Shown in pieces: positions 1 through 8,172 of a stretch of DNA of 64,000 nucleotides; position 1 is the stretch's first letter, and the number at the start of each line of letters is the position of its first letter. This stretch comes from Actomonas sp051209155. GTDB taxonomy: Bacteria > Verrucomicrobiota > Verrucomicrobiia > Opitutales > Opitutaceae. Location of the stretch: NCBI GenBank assembly GCA_051209155.1, contig JBPJGB010000003.1. One strand, written 5' to 3'. A model generated the notes under the pieces. The model saw nothing but the letters and a program-made list of their open reading frames with translations. It was not told the origin of the DNA and searched no databases. Position numbers and translations under genes: made by a program.

Positions 1-146
1 ACTTCTTTGCCGCCGTTCGCGGCGAGGGCACGCTCAATTGCGATGCTGCCCACGCCTTCGAAAGCGAAGCCCCCATCTTCATGGTCAACCCGGCAGTCGC
101 CGCCCGTAAGACCATCGACCTCAAGCCCGAAGACTTCCGCGCCTGA
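1..146 (+). CDS. C-terminal end of a probable Gfo/Idh/MocA-family oxidoreductase (5' truncated by the window)
   Basis: The reading frame is open from base 3 to a TGA at 144-146 and encodes the last 47 residues of a protein whose start lies outside the window. The tail (RGEGTLNCDAAHAF, then APIFMVNPAVAARKT and PEDF) resembles the C-termini of Gfo/Idh/MocA sugar dehydrogenase-like proteins common in Verrucomicrobiota, where a conserved aspartate/alanine-rich helix precedes the final strand. If so, it is an NAD(P)-dependent enzyme acting on sugars or sugar derivatives. Two further members of this family lie in the window. The fragment has no catalytic motif, so the family call rests on C-terminal resemblance only. 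Confidence 0.5.
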   Translation, partial: FFAAVRGEGTLNCDAAHAFESEAPIFMVNPAVAARKTIDLKPEDFRA

Positions 147-168
147 GCCCCGCCAACGTAGTTTACTG

Positions 169-248
169 CCCACGGAACACACGGAATACTCGGAACCTAT
201 TTCGCCCCGAAACTTGCCGCTTTCCGTGCATTCCGTGTGTTCCGTGGG
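169..248. repeat. Inverted-repeat element with 19-bp perfect arms
   Basis: The left arm at 169-187 reads CCCACGGAACACACGGAAT. Its exact reverse complement occupies 230-248. The left arm and the bases after it fall into 9-nt steps (CACGGAACA, CACGGAATA, CTCGGAACC). The element fills the gap between the truncated oxidoreductase gene and the discoidin-type gene, so its RNA would form a long hairpin directly after the stop codon. There is no U-tract, so it is not a typical intrinsic terminator. It shares its stepped, inverted design with the elements at 39488-39566 and 40351-40516. Confidence 0.85.
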
Positions 249-263
249 CCCGCCTCCCCTTTC

Positions 264-914
264 ATGAACAAATCCGCCGCCCTCCTCCTTTCCCTGACCG
301 CCCTTGCTTCGTGGTCGCTCGCCGAGACGAAGCTCGAGCTCGAATTTCCGCCGCCGAAGGTCACCTCCACCCCGGCGCCGATCAAGCTGCCGCACCTCGA
401 GGCCCCCAACACCCCGGCTCCAGACATCATGGTGCCGGACGACGTGACCAACCTCGCCGCCGGTAAACCCGTCACCTCCTCCGACTCCTGGCCCATCATC
501 GGTGAACTGGATATGGTCACCGACGGCGACAAGGAGTCCGAGGACGGCTACTACGTCGAACTCGGTGAGATGCAGCAATGGGTGCAGATCGACCTCGAGC
601 AGGAGGCCGAGATTTATGGCATCGCCGTCTGGCACTACCACGCCCAGCCCCGCTCCTACCTAGATGTGATCATCCAGGTCAGCGATGACCCCGAGTTCGT
701 CAACGGCGTCACGACCCTCTTCAACAACGACCACGACGATTCCTCTGGCATGGGTCGCGGCAAGGATCCGGCGTATCTGGAAAAGAACTACGGCCGCCTC
801 ATCCCCGGCAACAAGGTCCACGCCCGCTACGTGCGCCTCTATTCCAACGGCAACACCTCCGACGGCCTCAACCACTACATTGAAGTCGAGGTCTTCGGCC
901 GCCCGGTCGAATAA
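264..914 (+). CDS. Secreted protein with a discoidin (F5/8 type C)-like domain
   Basis: This gene encodes 216 residues. Residues 1-20 form a signal peptide (MNKSAALLLSLTALASWSLA). A proline-rich linker follows to about residue 55. A domain from about residue 60 to the end has the pattern of F5/8 type C (discoidin) domains: AAGKPVTSSDSW, TDGD, WVQIDLEQEAEIYGIAVWHY, and a closing ARYVRLYSNG / IEVEVFG. Such domains bind carbohydrates or cell surfaces, and here it is the only recognisable module, so a binding or matrix role is likely. The ATG at 264 is preferred over an in-frame GTG at 237 because the earlier codon lies in the right arm of the inverted repeat and would add residues ahead of the signal peptide. 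Confidence 0.75.
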   Translation: MNKSAALLLSLTALASWSLAETKLELEFPPPKVTSTPAPIKLPHLEAPNTPAPDIMVPDDVTNLAAGKPVTSSDSWPIIGELDMVTDGDKESEDGYYVELGEMQQWVQIDLEQEAEIYGIAVWHYHAQPRSYLDVIIQVSDDPEFVNGVTTLFNNDHDDSSGMGRGKDPAYLEKNYGRLIPGNKVHARYVRLYSNGNTSDGLNHYIEVEVFGRPVE

Positions 915-1024
915 GCCGCCGCCACCTCATTCCAGCACTTCTGCGGGTCGGTCTGCTGCCGGCCCGTTTTGCTGCCCGGGGTTCCGTCTTGTCGGTCCGG
1001 CCTTGCCCTGAAACCTTTGCTGCC

Positions 1025-2533
1025 ATGGCGAGCCGCCCCGCTCCTGCTTCCGTCCCAAACCTCGCGTGGATCATGCTGGCCGTGCTGGCGCTCCTCGCCG
1101 GCGGACTTTGGCGCAGCAGCCATCTCGCCAATCGGCCACTCCATGCCGACGAAGCCGTGCAGGCCTGGCTGACGTGGAACCTCCTCCACGGCGAGGGCTA
1201 CCGTTACGACCCGCTCGATCGTCACGGTCCGCTCATCTACTTTGGCGCCGCCGGCTTTCACACCCTTCGCGGGCGTTCCGCCGATGAGTTCAACGATGTC
1301 AGCGCCCGCAGCTTCACGCTGTTGGCGGGACTCGGCACCCTCGCTCTCATCGGCTTCGCCCCGCGCTTGCTGGGAGGCCCGGGCAGCGTGGGACCGTTCG
1401 CCGTGCTCCTGCTCAGCACCGAAACCCTGAGCACGCTCTACCAAACCTACTTCGTCCAGGAGGCATGGTTGGCCGGTTTGGTCTGGGCCTTTGTGTTCCT
1501 CCTGCGAGCCCCCCCCTCGACCCGGCGCACGCTGCTCCTGGGTTTGGTCGCGGGTCTAGCCCAAACCGCCAAGGAAATCGCGCCGTTTTACCTGCTGCTG
1601 GCCTGGGCCGCGGTGCGCTACGGGGAATCCCGTCCGGCACCCACGACCTTCGTTCCTCGTCGCCTGGCGTGGTTCGGCGCCGCTTGGCTGCTGCCGGTCC
1701 TACTCTTCTACTCGAGCTTCGGCGCCCACCCCCAAGGGATCATCGACGCGCTGCGCACCTACCCCCTGCAATTCCAACGCATCGCCGGCGACGCCCACCA
1801 CTACCCGTGGTGGCGCACCTTGGAGACCCTCGGATTGCTCAGCGCCAAACCCGTGCTTTGGGCCCAGCTTGGCTTTCTCGCTTTGGCCCTCATCGGCACC
1901 GGTCTCGCGTGCCGCCGGTCGGCGCCATCCGGACTGCGATCGACCGCTTTGTTCACCTTTGGGCTGCTACTGCTGCACAGTCTCATTCCCTACAAGACGC
2001 CGTGGCTGCTGCTGACTCCCACCATTGGCTTCGCGCTGCTGGGCGGCTACGCGCTCTCTCACTTGGCCACTCGCGGCAAACTCGCCACCGGGGCTGCGCT
2101 TATCCTCGCTGCGGCCACCATTGCGCACTCCGCGCATGTCGGCCGCCTGGCGCTCGACCGCTATCCGGGCGATCCGCGCAATCCCTACTTTTACGAACAA
2201 GCGCCCCGCGCCTTCCAACGCTTACCTGAACGCATTGAGCAACTCCGTGCCAACCTCAACCGACCACTTACCATCGCGGTGGTGAGCGACGAGCACGCCT
2301 GGCCGCTGCCGTGGTATCTGCGCCGACAGCCGCAAGTCGGCTACATCGACGATATCCCACCCACCAACCTTGCCGACTGGGACGTCGTGGTGTGGGACAG
2401 CCAGCATGGTGAACTCCCGCCCGAACTCGGCCCGCCGCGCATGGTCGAGTTTGTGGGGCTCCGACCCAACGTCGTGCTGACGATCTCAATCGCTCCCGCT
2501 GTATGGGAAGCCACCTTCCCGCCGCTGCCATGA
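1025..2533 (+). CDS. GT-C membrane glycosyltransferase, Agl23/TIGR03663-like
   Basis: This gene encodes 502 residues with about ten hydrophobic segments. The first periplasmic loop carries HADEAVQAW (about residues 40-48), then YRYDPLDRHGPLIYF. This pattern is typical of the TIGR03663 (Agl23-like) branch of the PMT/ArnT GT-C fold, in which acidic residues of the first loop act in catalysis. Members transfer a sugar from a polyprenyl-phosphate donor to an acceptor outside the membrane. The C-terminal 120 residues look soluble. The ATG at 1025 is chosen; a TTG at 989 only adds non-hydrophobic residues. The stop overlaps the next gene (ATGA at 2530-2533), so the two are translationally coupled. 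That partner has a GT2 domain able, in principle, to make the lipid-linked donor. Acceptor and sugar are unknown. Confidence 0.75.
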   Translation: MASRPAPASVPNLAWIMLAVLALLAGGLWRSSHLANRPLHADEAVQAWLTWNLLHGEGYRYDPLDRHGPLIYFGAAGFHTLRGRSADEFNDVSARSFTLLAGLGTLALIGFAPRLLGGPGSVGPFAVLLLSTETLSTLYQTYFVQEAWLAGLVWAFVFLLRAPPSTRRTLLLGLVAGLAQTAKEIAPFYLLLAWAAVRYGESRPAPTTFVPRRLAWFGAAWLLPVLLFYSSFGAHPQGIIDALRTYPLQFQRIAGDAHHYPWWRTLETLGLLSAKPVLWAQLGFLALALIGTGLACRRSAPSGLRSTALFTFGLLLLHSLIPYKTPWLLLTPTIGFALLGGYALSHLATRGKLATGAALILAAATIAHSAHVGRLALDRYPGDPRNPYFYEQAPRAFQRLPERIEQLRANLNRPLTIAVVSDEHAWPLPWYLRRQPQVGYIDDIPPTNLADWDVVVWDSQHGELPPELGPPRMVEFVGLRPNVVLTISIAPAVWEATFPPLP

Positions 2534-4191
2534 ACCCGGCTCCACTGGTTCAATTGGTCGAACTCGACGGTCTGGAACGCTTCGAACACGAAGCCATGGC
2601 GACGCAGTTCACCCTCTACCTTGCGCCGCCCGCCAACGGCACGGCCCGCCAGGTGGCGACCGAGGCCTTCGCCTTGCTCGACCGCGTGGAGGAGCAACTC
2701 AGTTTCTACCGCGAAGGCAGCGACGTCACCCGCATCAACCGTGCCCCATCCGGCGACACCCTGCGCATCGACGAGCTCACCCACCATTGCCTGCTCACCG
2801 CCATCGAGGTCGCCGCCGCCAGCGCAGGCGCCTTTGATCCCTTCGCCGGCGGCGCGGCGCTCCGCGCCAAGGATCAGAAGACACCGTCGCATTTGCGCGA
2901 TCTCGAGCCGCCGTCGCCTGACGACATCCGGCCCGTGCTTTCGCTCGATCCTGAGCAACCGCTGGTCACCAAACTCGACGGCTGCCGCTGGCTCGATCTC
3001 GGCGCCGTCGGCAAGGGCGCCGCCCTCGATGCGATGGCGCGACTGCTCACCGACTGGGATATCTCCACCGCCGTGCTGGTCGGCGGCGGCTCCAGCGTGC
3101 TGGTGATCGGGCCGCCCCTTGCCGCCGATCGTTCGAAATGGACGCTGCGCCTGCCGCAACTGCCCGGCCAGCCGGAGCTGTCGCTCGCCGCGCCCTTCGC
3201 CCTGGGCGCCTCCGGCAGCGGCTTTCAACCCGGCCATGTCATCGCGCCCACCGGATTCCAGCGACGCCAACAATCCCTCGTGCTCGCCCCCGACGCCGCC
3301 CTCGCCGACGCGCTCTCCACTGCCGCGCTGCTCATGGCGGACGACGCACTCACCACCCTGTTCAACCAGGCCCCCGACTGCGCCGTGCTGGCGACCCGCA
3401 CCGACGCCCCCCTGCTCCGCACCGGCGTATTCAATTCCTGGCGACGACCGCCGCCGGCCGCAACCCTGGTCATTCCCTGCTGGCGCGAGCAGGACCGGCT
3501 GCCGCCGTTTCTCGCCCAGCTCGGCGCGGCCCTCGACGACGCCGCGCTACCCGTTGAAGTGCTGATCGTGGACGACGGTTCACCCGTCGCCGACGCCGCC
3601 GCCACCCGTCGTGCCGTGGCCGAATTGCACGAACGCCATCCCCAAATCCAGCCCATGCTGGATAATGAACGCCACCGCGGCAAAGGCGGTGCGGTTTACC
3701 ACGGTTGGCGCCACGCCGCGGCTTCGGCCCAATGGCTCGGCTTTGTTGACGCCGATGGCGCGGTGCCCGCGACGGAAGTCATCCGAGGACTGAAGCAGGT
3801 GCTCGCTGCGCCCGCGGCGGCGCAGCCCAGCCTGATCGCCGCCAGTCGCTACCACCAGGACCACTCGCGCCCCGTCCGCCGCGGATTCTGGCGGCAACGC
3901 ACCGGCGGCTGGTTCGCCCGCTGGGCCAAGGTTCAACTGCGGATCGGCGCGGACGATTCCCAATGTGGCTTCAAGATCGTGCCCGCCGCCTGGTGGCGCG
4001 CCCGCGAACCCTGGGCAGTCGACGGCTACGACTTCGACCTCGAGCTCCTGATCGCCGCCCGCGACGACAGCCTGCCCATCACCAACCTGCCCATCGCTTG
4101 GCGGGAAGTGCCAGGCTCAAACGTCCGGCTGTCCGACGGTTTGGAATTGGTCCGGGTCGTAAAACGGCTGCGCGAGCAGAGTCCGGCCTGA
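2530..4191 (+). CDS. Fusion of an ApbE-like flavin transferase domain and a family 2 glycosyltransferase
   Basis: This gene encodes 553 residues, with no signal peptide or membrane segment. Residues about 15-300 resemble ApbE (FAD:protein FMN transferase): AMATQF at 23, then LSFY..GSDVTRIN, GAFDPFAGG, LDLGAVGKGAALD near 155, VGGGSSVLVIG and the metal-site-like DALSTAALL near 260. The usual HxxDPxTG motif is altered (GHVIAPTG), so activity is uncertain. Residues about 310-553 are a GT2 domain of the dolichyl-phosphate-glucose synthase (Alg5) type: LVIPCW at 313, DDGS at 348, DADG at 407, QCGFK at 478 and FDLELL. The predicted product would be polyprenyl-phosphate-sugar made in the cytoplasm, a donor for the coupled GT-C enzyme. 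I know of no standard ApbE-GT2 architecture. A sequencing frameshift is unlikely because the single frame runs through both domains. Confidence 0.8.
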   Translation: MNPAPLVQLVELDGLERFEHEAMATQFTLYLAPPANGTARQVATEAFALLDRVEEQLSFYREGSDVTRINRAPSGDTLRIDELTHHCLLTAIEVAAASAGAFDPFAGGAALRAKDQKTPSHLRDLEPPSPDDIRPVLSLDPEQPLVTKLDGCRWLDLGAVGKGAALDAMARLLTDWDISTAVLVGGGSSVLVIGPPLAADRSKWTLRLPQLPGQPELSLAAPFALGASGSGFQPGHVIAPTGFQRRQQSLVLAPDAALADALSTAALLMADDALTTLFNQAPDCAVLATRTDAPLLRTGVFNSWRRPPPAATLVIPCWREQDRLPPFLAQLGAALDDAALPVEVLIVDDGSPVADAAATRRAVAELHERHPQIQPMLDNERHRGKGGAVYHGWRHAAASAQWLGFVDADGAVPATEVIRGLKQVLAAPAAAQPSLIAASRYHQDHSRPVRRGFWRQRTGGWFARWAKVQLRIGADDSQCGFKIVPAAWWRAREPWAVDGYDFDLELLIAARDDSLPITNLPIAWREVPGSNVRLSDGLELVRVVKRLREQSPA

Positions 4192-4517
4192 GGAGCGACG
4201 TTGTGGCTATTCGGACTCCAGGGCCACGTAAGCCGGTCACGATGAAAACGAGGCCTTTCCAACGCACCGGGCTCACCGAGCCCGGCCACAGTTCGCTCCG
4301 TTGCAACCGGGGTCGGTGACCCGGTCGCGCGTTCTCGTCACCGTTCATGGCGACGGCCATCCATCCGAGAGCTGCAACAAGGTGGACGCGGACGTCCTCG
4401 ACCGCGGCTTTCAACTGCCTCTCGGCTGATCCACCGCAACCGGCGGCTGCCGGCGACACCGCCCTACCTGGGCGAGGTTTCACCGAGGCCGGCTGCGGCT
4501 CGAAAATCGTCCTCTGT
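4192..4517. repeat. Intergenic region with short hairpin elements
   Basis: This 326-base gap lies between the convergent ApbE-GT2 gene and the minus-strand oxidoreductase. It holds no credible gene. It contains a hairpin at 4267-4285 (CCGGGCTC / GAGCCCGG, 3-nt loop ACC) and another at 4310-4322 (GGGTC / GACCC, 3-nt loop GGT). A GGCGG ... CCGCC pair with a CCTACCTGG tail lies near 4441-4471. The loops ACC and GGT are complementary. Neither hairpin has a U-tract. They look like members of small verrucomicrobial hairpin-repeat families rather than regulatory sites of one gene. Confidence 0.55.
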
Positions 4518-5897
4518 CTACCGCCAGACTTCCTTGCCGAAGTCCCAACCGGAGCGCGCGGGTTCGCGGATCATCTCACCGAGGTCGTCGTGATTCACGA
4601 TTTCCATGGTCGCGGCGTCGTATTCGATGTCGCGACCGGTGCGCTGCGCGAGGACACCGACATGCGCCATCTCGGTGAGCGCCGCGGCGTAATCGAAGTT
4701 CGAACCGGGCATCGGTCCTTCACCCTTGATGGCACGAATCCACTCCTGAAAGGGCCCCCCGGCGACGCGCGGTATGACCTTGGCGGGCGGGCTCTGGCGG
4801 AAGTCATTCCAAAGCTCATCGTTGATGAGCCGCGGACTGTTTGGCCGCGCGTCGGTCATGAGCGTATGTTTGTCGCCGATCATCACCATACCGCGACGGG
4901 GCAACTCTTTGTCGGCCGGCCATTCCGGAATCTTGCTCGCATCGGGTTTCTCGCCGCCGTCATACCAATGGAGTTTGACCGGCGGCTTTTCGCCCCGGGC
5001 CGGAAAATGAAACACGAGATGGGATGAGCGCGGGCAGAAGGTGGCGTGAACCGTATCCATTTTTTCGATCGTAACCTTATCCGGCATGCCGAGGTCGAGC
5101 GCCCAGAACGGCGCATCCAGCGTGTGGCAAGCCCAGTCCCCCAGTTCGCCGCAGCCGAAGTCCCACCAACCGCGCCAGATGAGCGGATGATACTCACTCG
5201 AAAACGCGCGCGGTGTGACCGGCCCGAGCCAGAGGTCGTATTTCAGCGCCGTGGGCACCGGGTCGCTCGCGGGCGGAAACGATTCCGGCATGTGAAAATA
5301 CCGACCCTCAAAATCAGGTCCGTCGAACCACGCGTGCACCTCGCGCACATGACCAATGGTGTCGGCGTCATACCACTCTTTGACCAAACGAATCCCCTCG
5401 GTCGTGTGCCCCTGATTGCCCATCTGGGTGATCACGTCGTAGTAGTGCGCGGCCTTCTGCAGGGTGCGGGCCTGCCAGATGTTGTGCGTCAGGGGCTTCT
5501 GCACGAAGACCGGCTTGCCCATCGACATGGCGAGGTAGGCGGCGGCGAAGTGATGGTGGTCGGGCGTGGAAATGACGACGCCATCAATCTGGTGCTCCAG
5601 TCGCTCGAGCATGTCCCGGTAGTCGTGAAAAGTGCGCGCGTCCGGGTAGGCCGCGTAGGTGCGCGCCGCGCGGTCGTCATCGACGTCACAGAAGGCCACG
5701 TAGTTTTCTCCGCGGCAGCCGTCGAGGGCCTGATTGACCACCCCGCCCGCACCGATGAAGGCAAGGTTCAATCGAGTTGTCGCAGCCGGTCCGGACCGCC
5801 CGATGGCGAAGCGGGGCAACAGGGACGCGGCGGTGAGGGTGGCGCCGGCTTTCAGGAAGGACCGACGGGAGGGGCTAAGAACAGAGGGGCTTTTCAC
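4518..5897 (-). CDS. Tat-exported Gfo/Idh/MocA-family oxidoreductase
   Basis: This gene encodes 459 residues. A twin-arginine signal (SRRSFLKAGATLTAASLLP) occupies the N-terminus. A Rossmann domain follows (LNLAFIGAGGVVNQAL, then FCDVDDDRAARTY, GVVISTPDHHHF). The FVQKPLTHN segment carries the lysine of the EKP-type motif. The C-terminal half (GCGELGDWACHTLDAPFWALDL) contains the family's conserved GDxxxH-like helix. Related exported enzymes oxidise or epimerise sugars with a pre-bound NAD(P), which fits Tat export of a folded cofactor enzyme. The GTG at 5897 is preferred. An upstream GTG at 5957 would translate through a hairpin repeat and put 20 arginine-rich residues ahead of the Tat signal. 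An AGGA 9 nt upstream sits in the loop of the 5899-5920 hairpin. Substrate unknown. Confidence 0.85.
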   Translation of the reverse strand: MKSPSVLSPSRRSFLKAGATLTAASLLPRFAIGRSGPAATTRLNLAFIGAGGVVNQALDGCRGENYVAFCDVDDDRAARTYAAYPDARTFHDYRDMLERLEHQIDGVVISTPDHHHFAAAYLAMSMGKPVFVQKPLTHNIWQARTLQKAAHYYDVITQMGNQGHTTEGIRLVKEWYDADTIGHVREVHAWFDGPDFEGRYFHMPESFPPASDPVPTALKYDLWLGPVTPRAFSSEYHPLIWRGWWDFGCGELGDWACHTLDAPFWALDLGMPDKVTIEKMDTVHATFCPRSSHLVFHFPARGEKPPVKLHWYDGGEKPDASKIPEWPADKELPRRGMVMIGDKHTLMTDARPNSPRLINDELWNDFRQSPPAKVIPRVAGGPFQEWIRAIKGEGPMPGSNFDYAAALTEMAHVGVLAQRTGRDIEYDAATMEIVNHDDLGEMIREPARSGWDFGKEVWR

Positions 5898-5898
5898 A

Positions 5899-5952
5899 GC
5901 GGCGGATCCTGAGCCGCCGCGGCAGCGTCTCCAACGTCGGATTGCCAATCCG
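5899..5952. repeat. Two adjacent hairpins upstream of the oxidoreductase start
   Basis: Hairpin one pairs GCGGCGG (5899-5905) with CCGCCGC (5914-5920) around an 8-nt loop. Hairpin two pairs CGGATT (5938-5943) with AATCCG (5947-5952) around GCC. They fill the 70-base space between the polymerase gene end (5968) and the oxidoreductase start (5897). On the minus strand the first loop reads CTCAGGAT and holds an AGGA that could serve as ribosome-binding site. Confidence 0.7.
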
Positions 5953-5967
5953 CCCACGGAGTTGGCT

Positions 5968-8166
5968 TTACAGTAACTCGCCCTGAGTTTCGGTCGGCCC
6001 GAGTTTCGCGGCGTCGAGGAAGGCCTCGTAACGCTTCACCCAATCCTCGAGTTTTTTGAGGTAGTATTTGTGATCGTAGGGAGCGTGCAACGGGTCAAAC
6101 GCCGCCAGGGGATTCGCCCGTTGCCAATCACTCGTCTGCCCTTTCTGCCGCGGCAGAATGTAATAGCTCACGCGGTCCCCCATGCGCGGTCGCGGTTCCA
6201 TCCGCAGTGCGACTTCGGCCGAGGCGCGACGCGGTTTGCCACCGCCGGCGATGAAGCGTTCGTAGGCGTCCGGGTTCTGACTCAAGATCTCGGTCTTGGC
6301 CATGTCCGTCACCGGCACTTTGCCGGCGGCGATGGCCTCCCGATAGTGCACCACCAACTCCGCCGGCGACTCGCCGCCCACGCCAAGCAGGTGCGAAATG
6401 AGGCTGTCGCTCAGCCGTTTCAAGAACGGCTCAATCCCCCGCGAGCGCAGCGCACTGCCCTTGAGCGTGATGCGCTCACCGTCGTAGAGCGCATAGTTCT
6501 TGGCCTTGTAGCAGAACATCGCGGCGTAGCGTCCGTCGTATTCGAGCTCGATGCCCGCCGGCAGGATGGCCGACGCTTTGGCGAGCAGGTGCTCCGGCTC
6601 GTTGAAATGCTCTGGCGACGACAGGTAGATGCCGTCGGTGTCTGCCTCGAGAATGGTCGCGCCCTGGCGTTGCAGTTCCGCGATGAGCGCCTGCAACAAC
6701 TCGCGGCCGCGACGGGTGACCTCCGCGGCCAACTCACCGTCGCCAAAGCGCGCGCCCGAGAAACCGAGGTAGCCGTAGAACGAGTTGATCAGGATCTTGA
6801 AACTCGCTTGGCGGGCGGCGGCTTCGGCGCGCTCATCGGGATCGGTCCCGTCCCGCGCAAGCTTCTTGTAGCGCAGGCGGTATTCGCGCAGTTGCTGGAG
6901 CAGCGGAATGAAAACGCCCAGCGAGTCGTTGGTCGGGTTGCGCCCAATGTGGAGCAACAGACTCGGATACAGCGACGCGACGTCGAAGTGCAGCACGTCG
7001 CGAAACACGCCTTCCTGAAAACTGCGGGTGTAACCGCCCTCGAAGGGATGCACTTCCGGCGGCACCGGCGTCGCGCGCCCGGCGTGAAAATACGCCTCCA
7101 GGAACAACAAATCGATCTTCCCGGTCGTGCCCCGCAGCGTCGCCTCCTGCAGCGTGATCGGAAAGGTTTTCACCTGCTCGAAGTAGGTCGGCAGCAGCAG
7201 GTCGGCGATGCCCTTGGTCTCCCGCAGATCGTCGGCCAAATAGGCCAGAAACGCATCGCGATCCTGATGGTAGGCATCGTGGATCATATTGCCCGCCAAA
7301 TAGGTGCGCCCTTCACCGTCCGCCGGCGTGATGCCGAAATGGATCGCAACGTCCTTCAGCCCAAAGGCCGTCAACTCCCGCGTCGTGATGTCGTAGAGCT
7401 GCACCAAAAGAAACGTATCGACGACCGTGCGACCGGGCAGATCGCAGCGCGGGAAATCGATCCAGCGCTCGGCGACTTTCAGTCGGCTGCTGCGAAAAAC
7501 GGCGCGTTGTCCAAAGCGTCCCCAAACGCAGGGCACCTTCAGGCGTTTCGCCCGCCGCCGCAGATAGTCGAGGTCGAACTTGAAGAGGTTGTGCCCTTCG
7601 ATCGTGTCGGGGTCTTCCTCCGCCAACACGGCGTTGAGTTGCTGCAACAAATGCTTCTCCGCCGCGTCGCTCGTCTCGGCCAGGACCAGCGTGCGATCGC
7701 GGTCGCCGAAGCGCAGACCGATCGCCAGCACGCGATCATCCGGTTTGTCCGGATCACTGAAGTCGCCGTCCGACGAAGCCGTCTCGATATCGAGCTGGCA
7801 GCGGCGCAACTGGCCGAAGCTCACTTCGCCAAACAAACGCGATCGCGTGCGCAGCAGGTGCTGACTCTCCAGCGGCTTGACCGTGTCGCAGCCCAGCTCG
7901 CCTTTCGCTGATTTCAGGAAAGTGTCGTAGGCCTCGCGATTCGTCGCTTCCGCCAGCCAACGAAACACGCCCTCGCCTTCGAGCGCTCTGACCGTGACGC
8001 CCTCCGGCACCTGGTCCGCCGTAGGCTTGGCATTCAGCCAAGCAAAGGGCTCAAGCGGAACCGAACTCTCCACGCGACCGCCGTCTGCATCGGCATGCGA
8101 CAAGTGGACCGTGCCAACACGGTCGACCCAAATGCCGCAGAGCGCACCTGCGGTCGGCGTGTTCAT
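5968..8166 (-). CDS. Family B DNA polymerase with 3'-5' exonuclease domain
   Basis: This gene encodes 732 residues. The exonuclease domain shows Exo I (LDIET, 125-129), Exo II (HNLFKFDLDYL, about 192-202) and Exo III (YLADD, 309-313). The polymerase domain shows motif A (FDVASLYPS, 394-402), motif B (K457 and NSFYGYLG, 461-468) and motif C (DTDG, 509-512; the DTDG form also occurs in archaeal PolB). All catalytic acidic residues appear intact. It is slightly shorter than E. coli Pol II (783 residues), with a divergent N-terminal 120 residues. A role in repair or lesion bypass replication is likely, since replication in bacteria uses PolC/DnaE. A small membrane protein gene lies 6 bases upstream in the same direction. 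No LexA box was recognised. Confidence 0.9.
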   Translation of the reverse strand: MNTPTAGALCGIWVDRVGTVHLSHADADGGRVESSVPLEPFAWLNAKPTADQVPEGVTVRALEGEGVFRWLAEATNREAYDTFLKSAKGELGCDTVKPLESQHLLRTRSRLFGEVSFGQLRRCQLDIETASSDGDFSDPDKPDDRVLAIGLRFGDRDRTLVLAETSDAAEKHLLQQLNAVLAEEDPDTIEGHNLFKFDLDYLRRRAKRLKVPCVWGRFGQRAVFRSSRLKVAERWIDFPRCDLPGRTVVDTFLLVQLYDITTRELTAFGLKDVAIHFGITPADGEGRTYLAGNMIHDAYHQDRDAFLAYLADDLRETKGIADLLLPTYFEQVKTFPITLQEATLRGTTGKIDLLFLEAYFHAGRATPVPPEVHPFEGGYTRSFQEGVFRDVLHFDVASLYPSLLLHIGRNPTNDSLGVFIPLLQQLREYRLRYKKLARDGTDPDERAEAAARQASFKILINSFYGYLGFSGARFGDGELAAEVTRRGRELLQALIAELQRQGATILEADTDGIYLSSPEHFNEPEHLLAKASAILPAGIELEYDGRYAAMFCYKAKNYALYDGERITLKGSALRSRGIEPFLKRLSDSLISHLLGVGGESPAELVVHYREAIAAGKVPVTDMAKTEILSQNPDAYERFIAGGGKPRRASAEVALRMEPRPRMGDRVSYYILPRQKGQTSDWQRANPLAAFDPLHAPYDHKYYLKKLEDWVKRYEAFLDAAKLGPTETQGELL

Positions 8167-8172
8167 GGCTGC

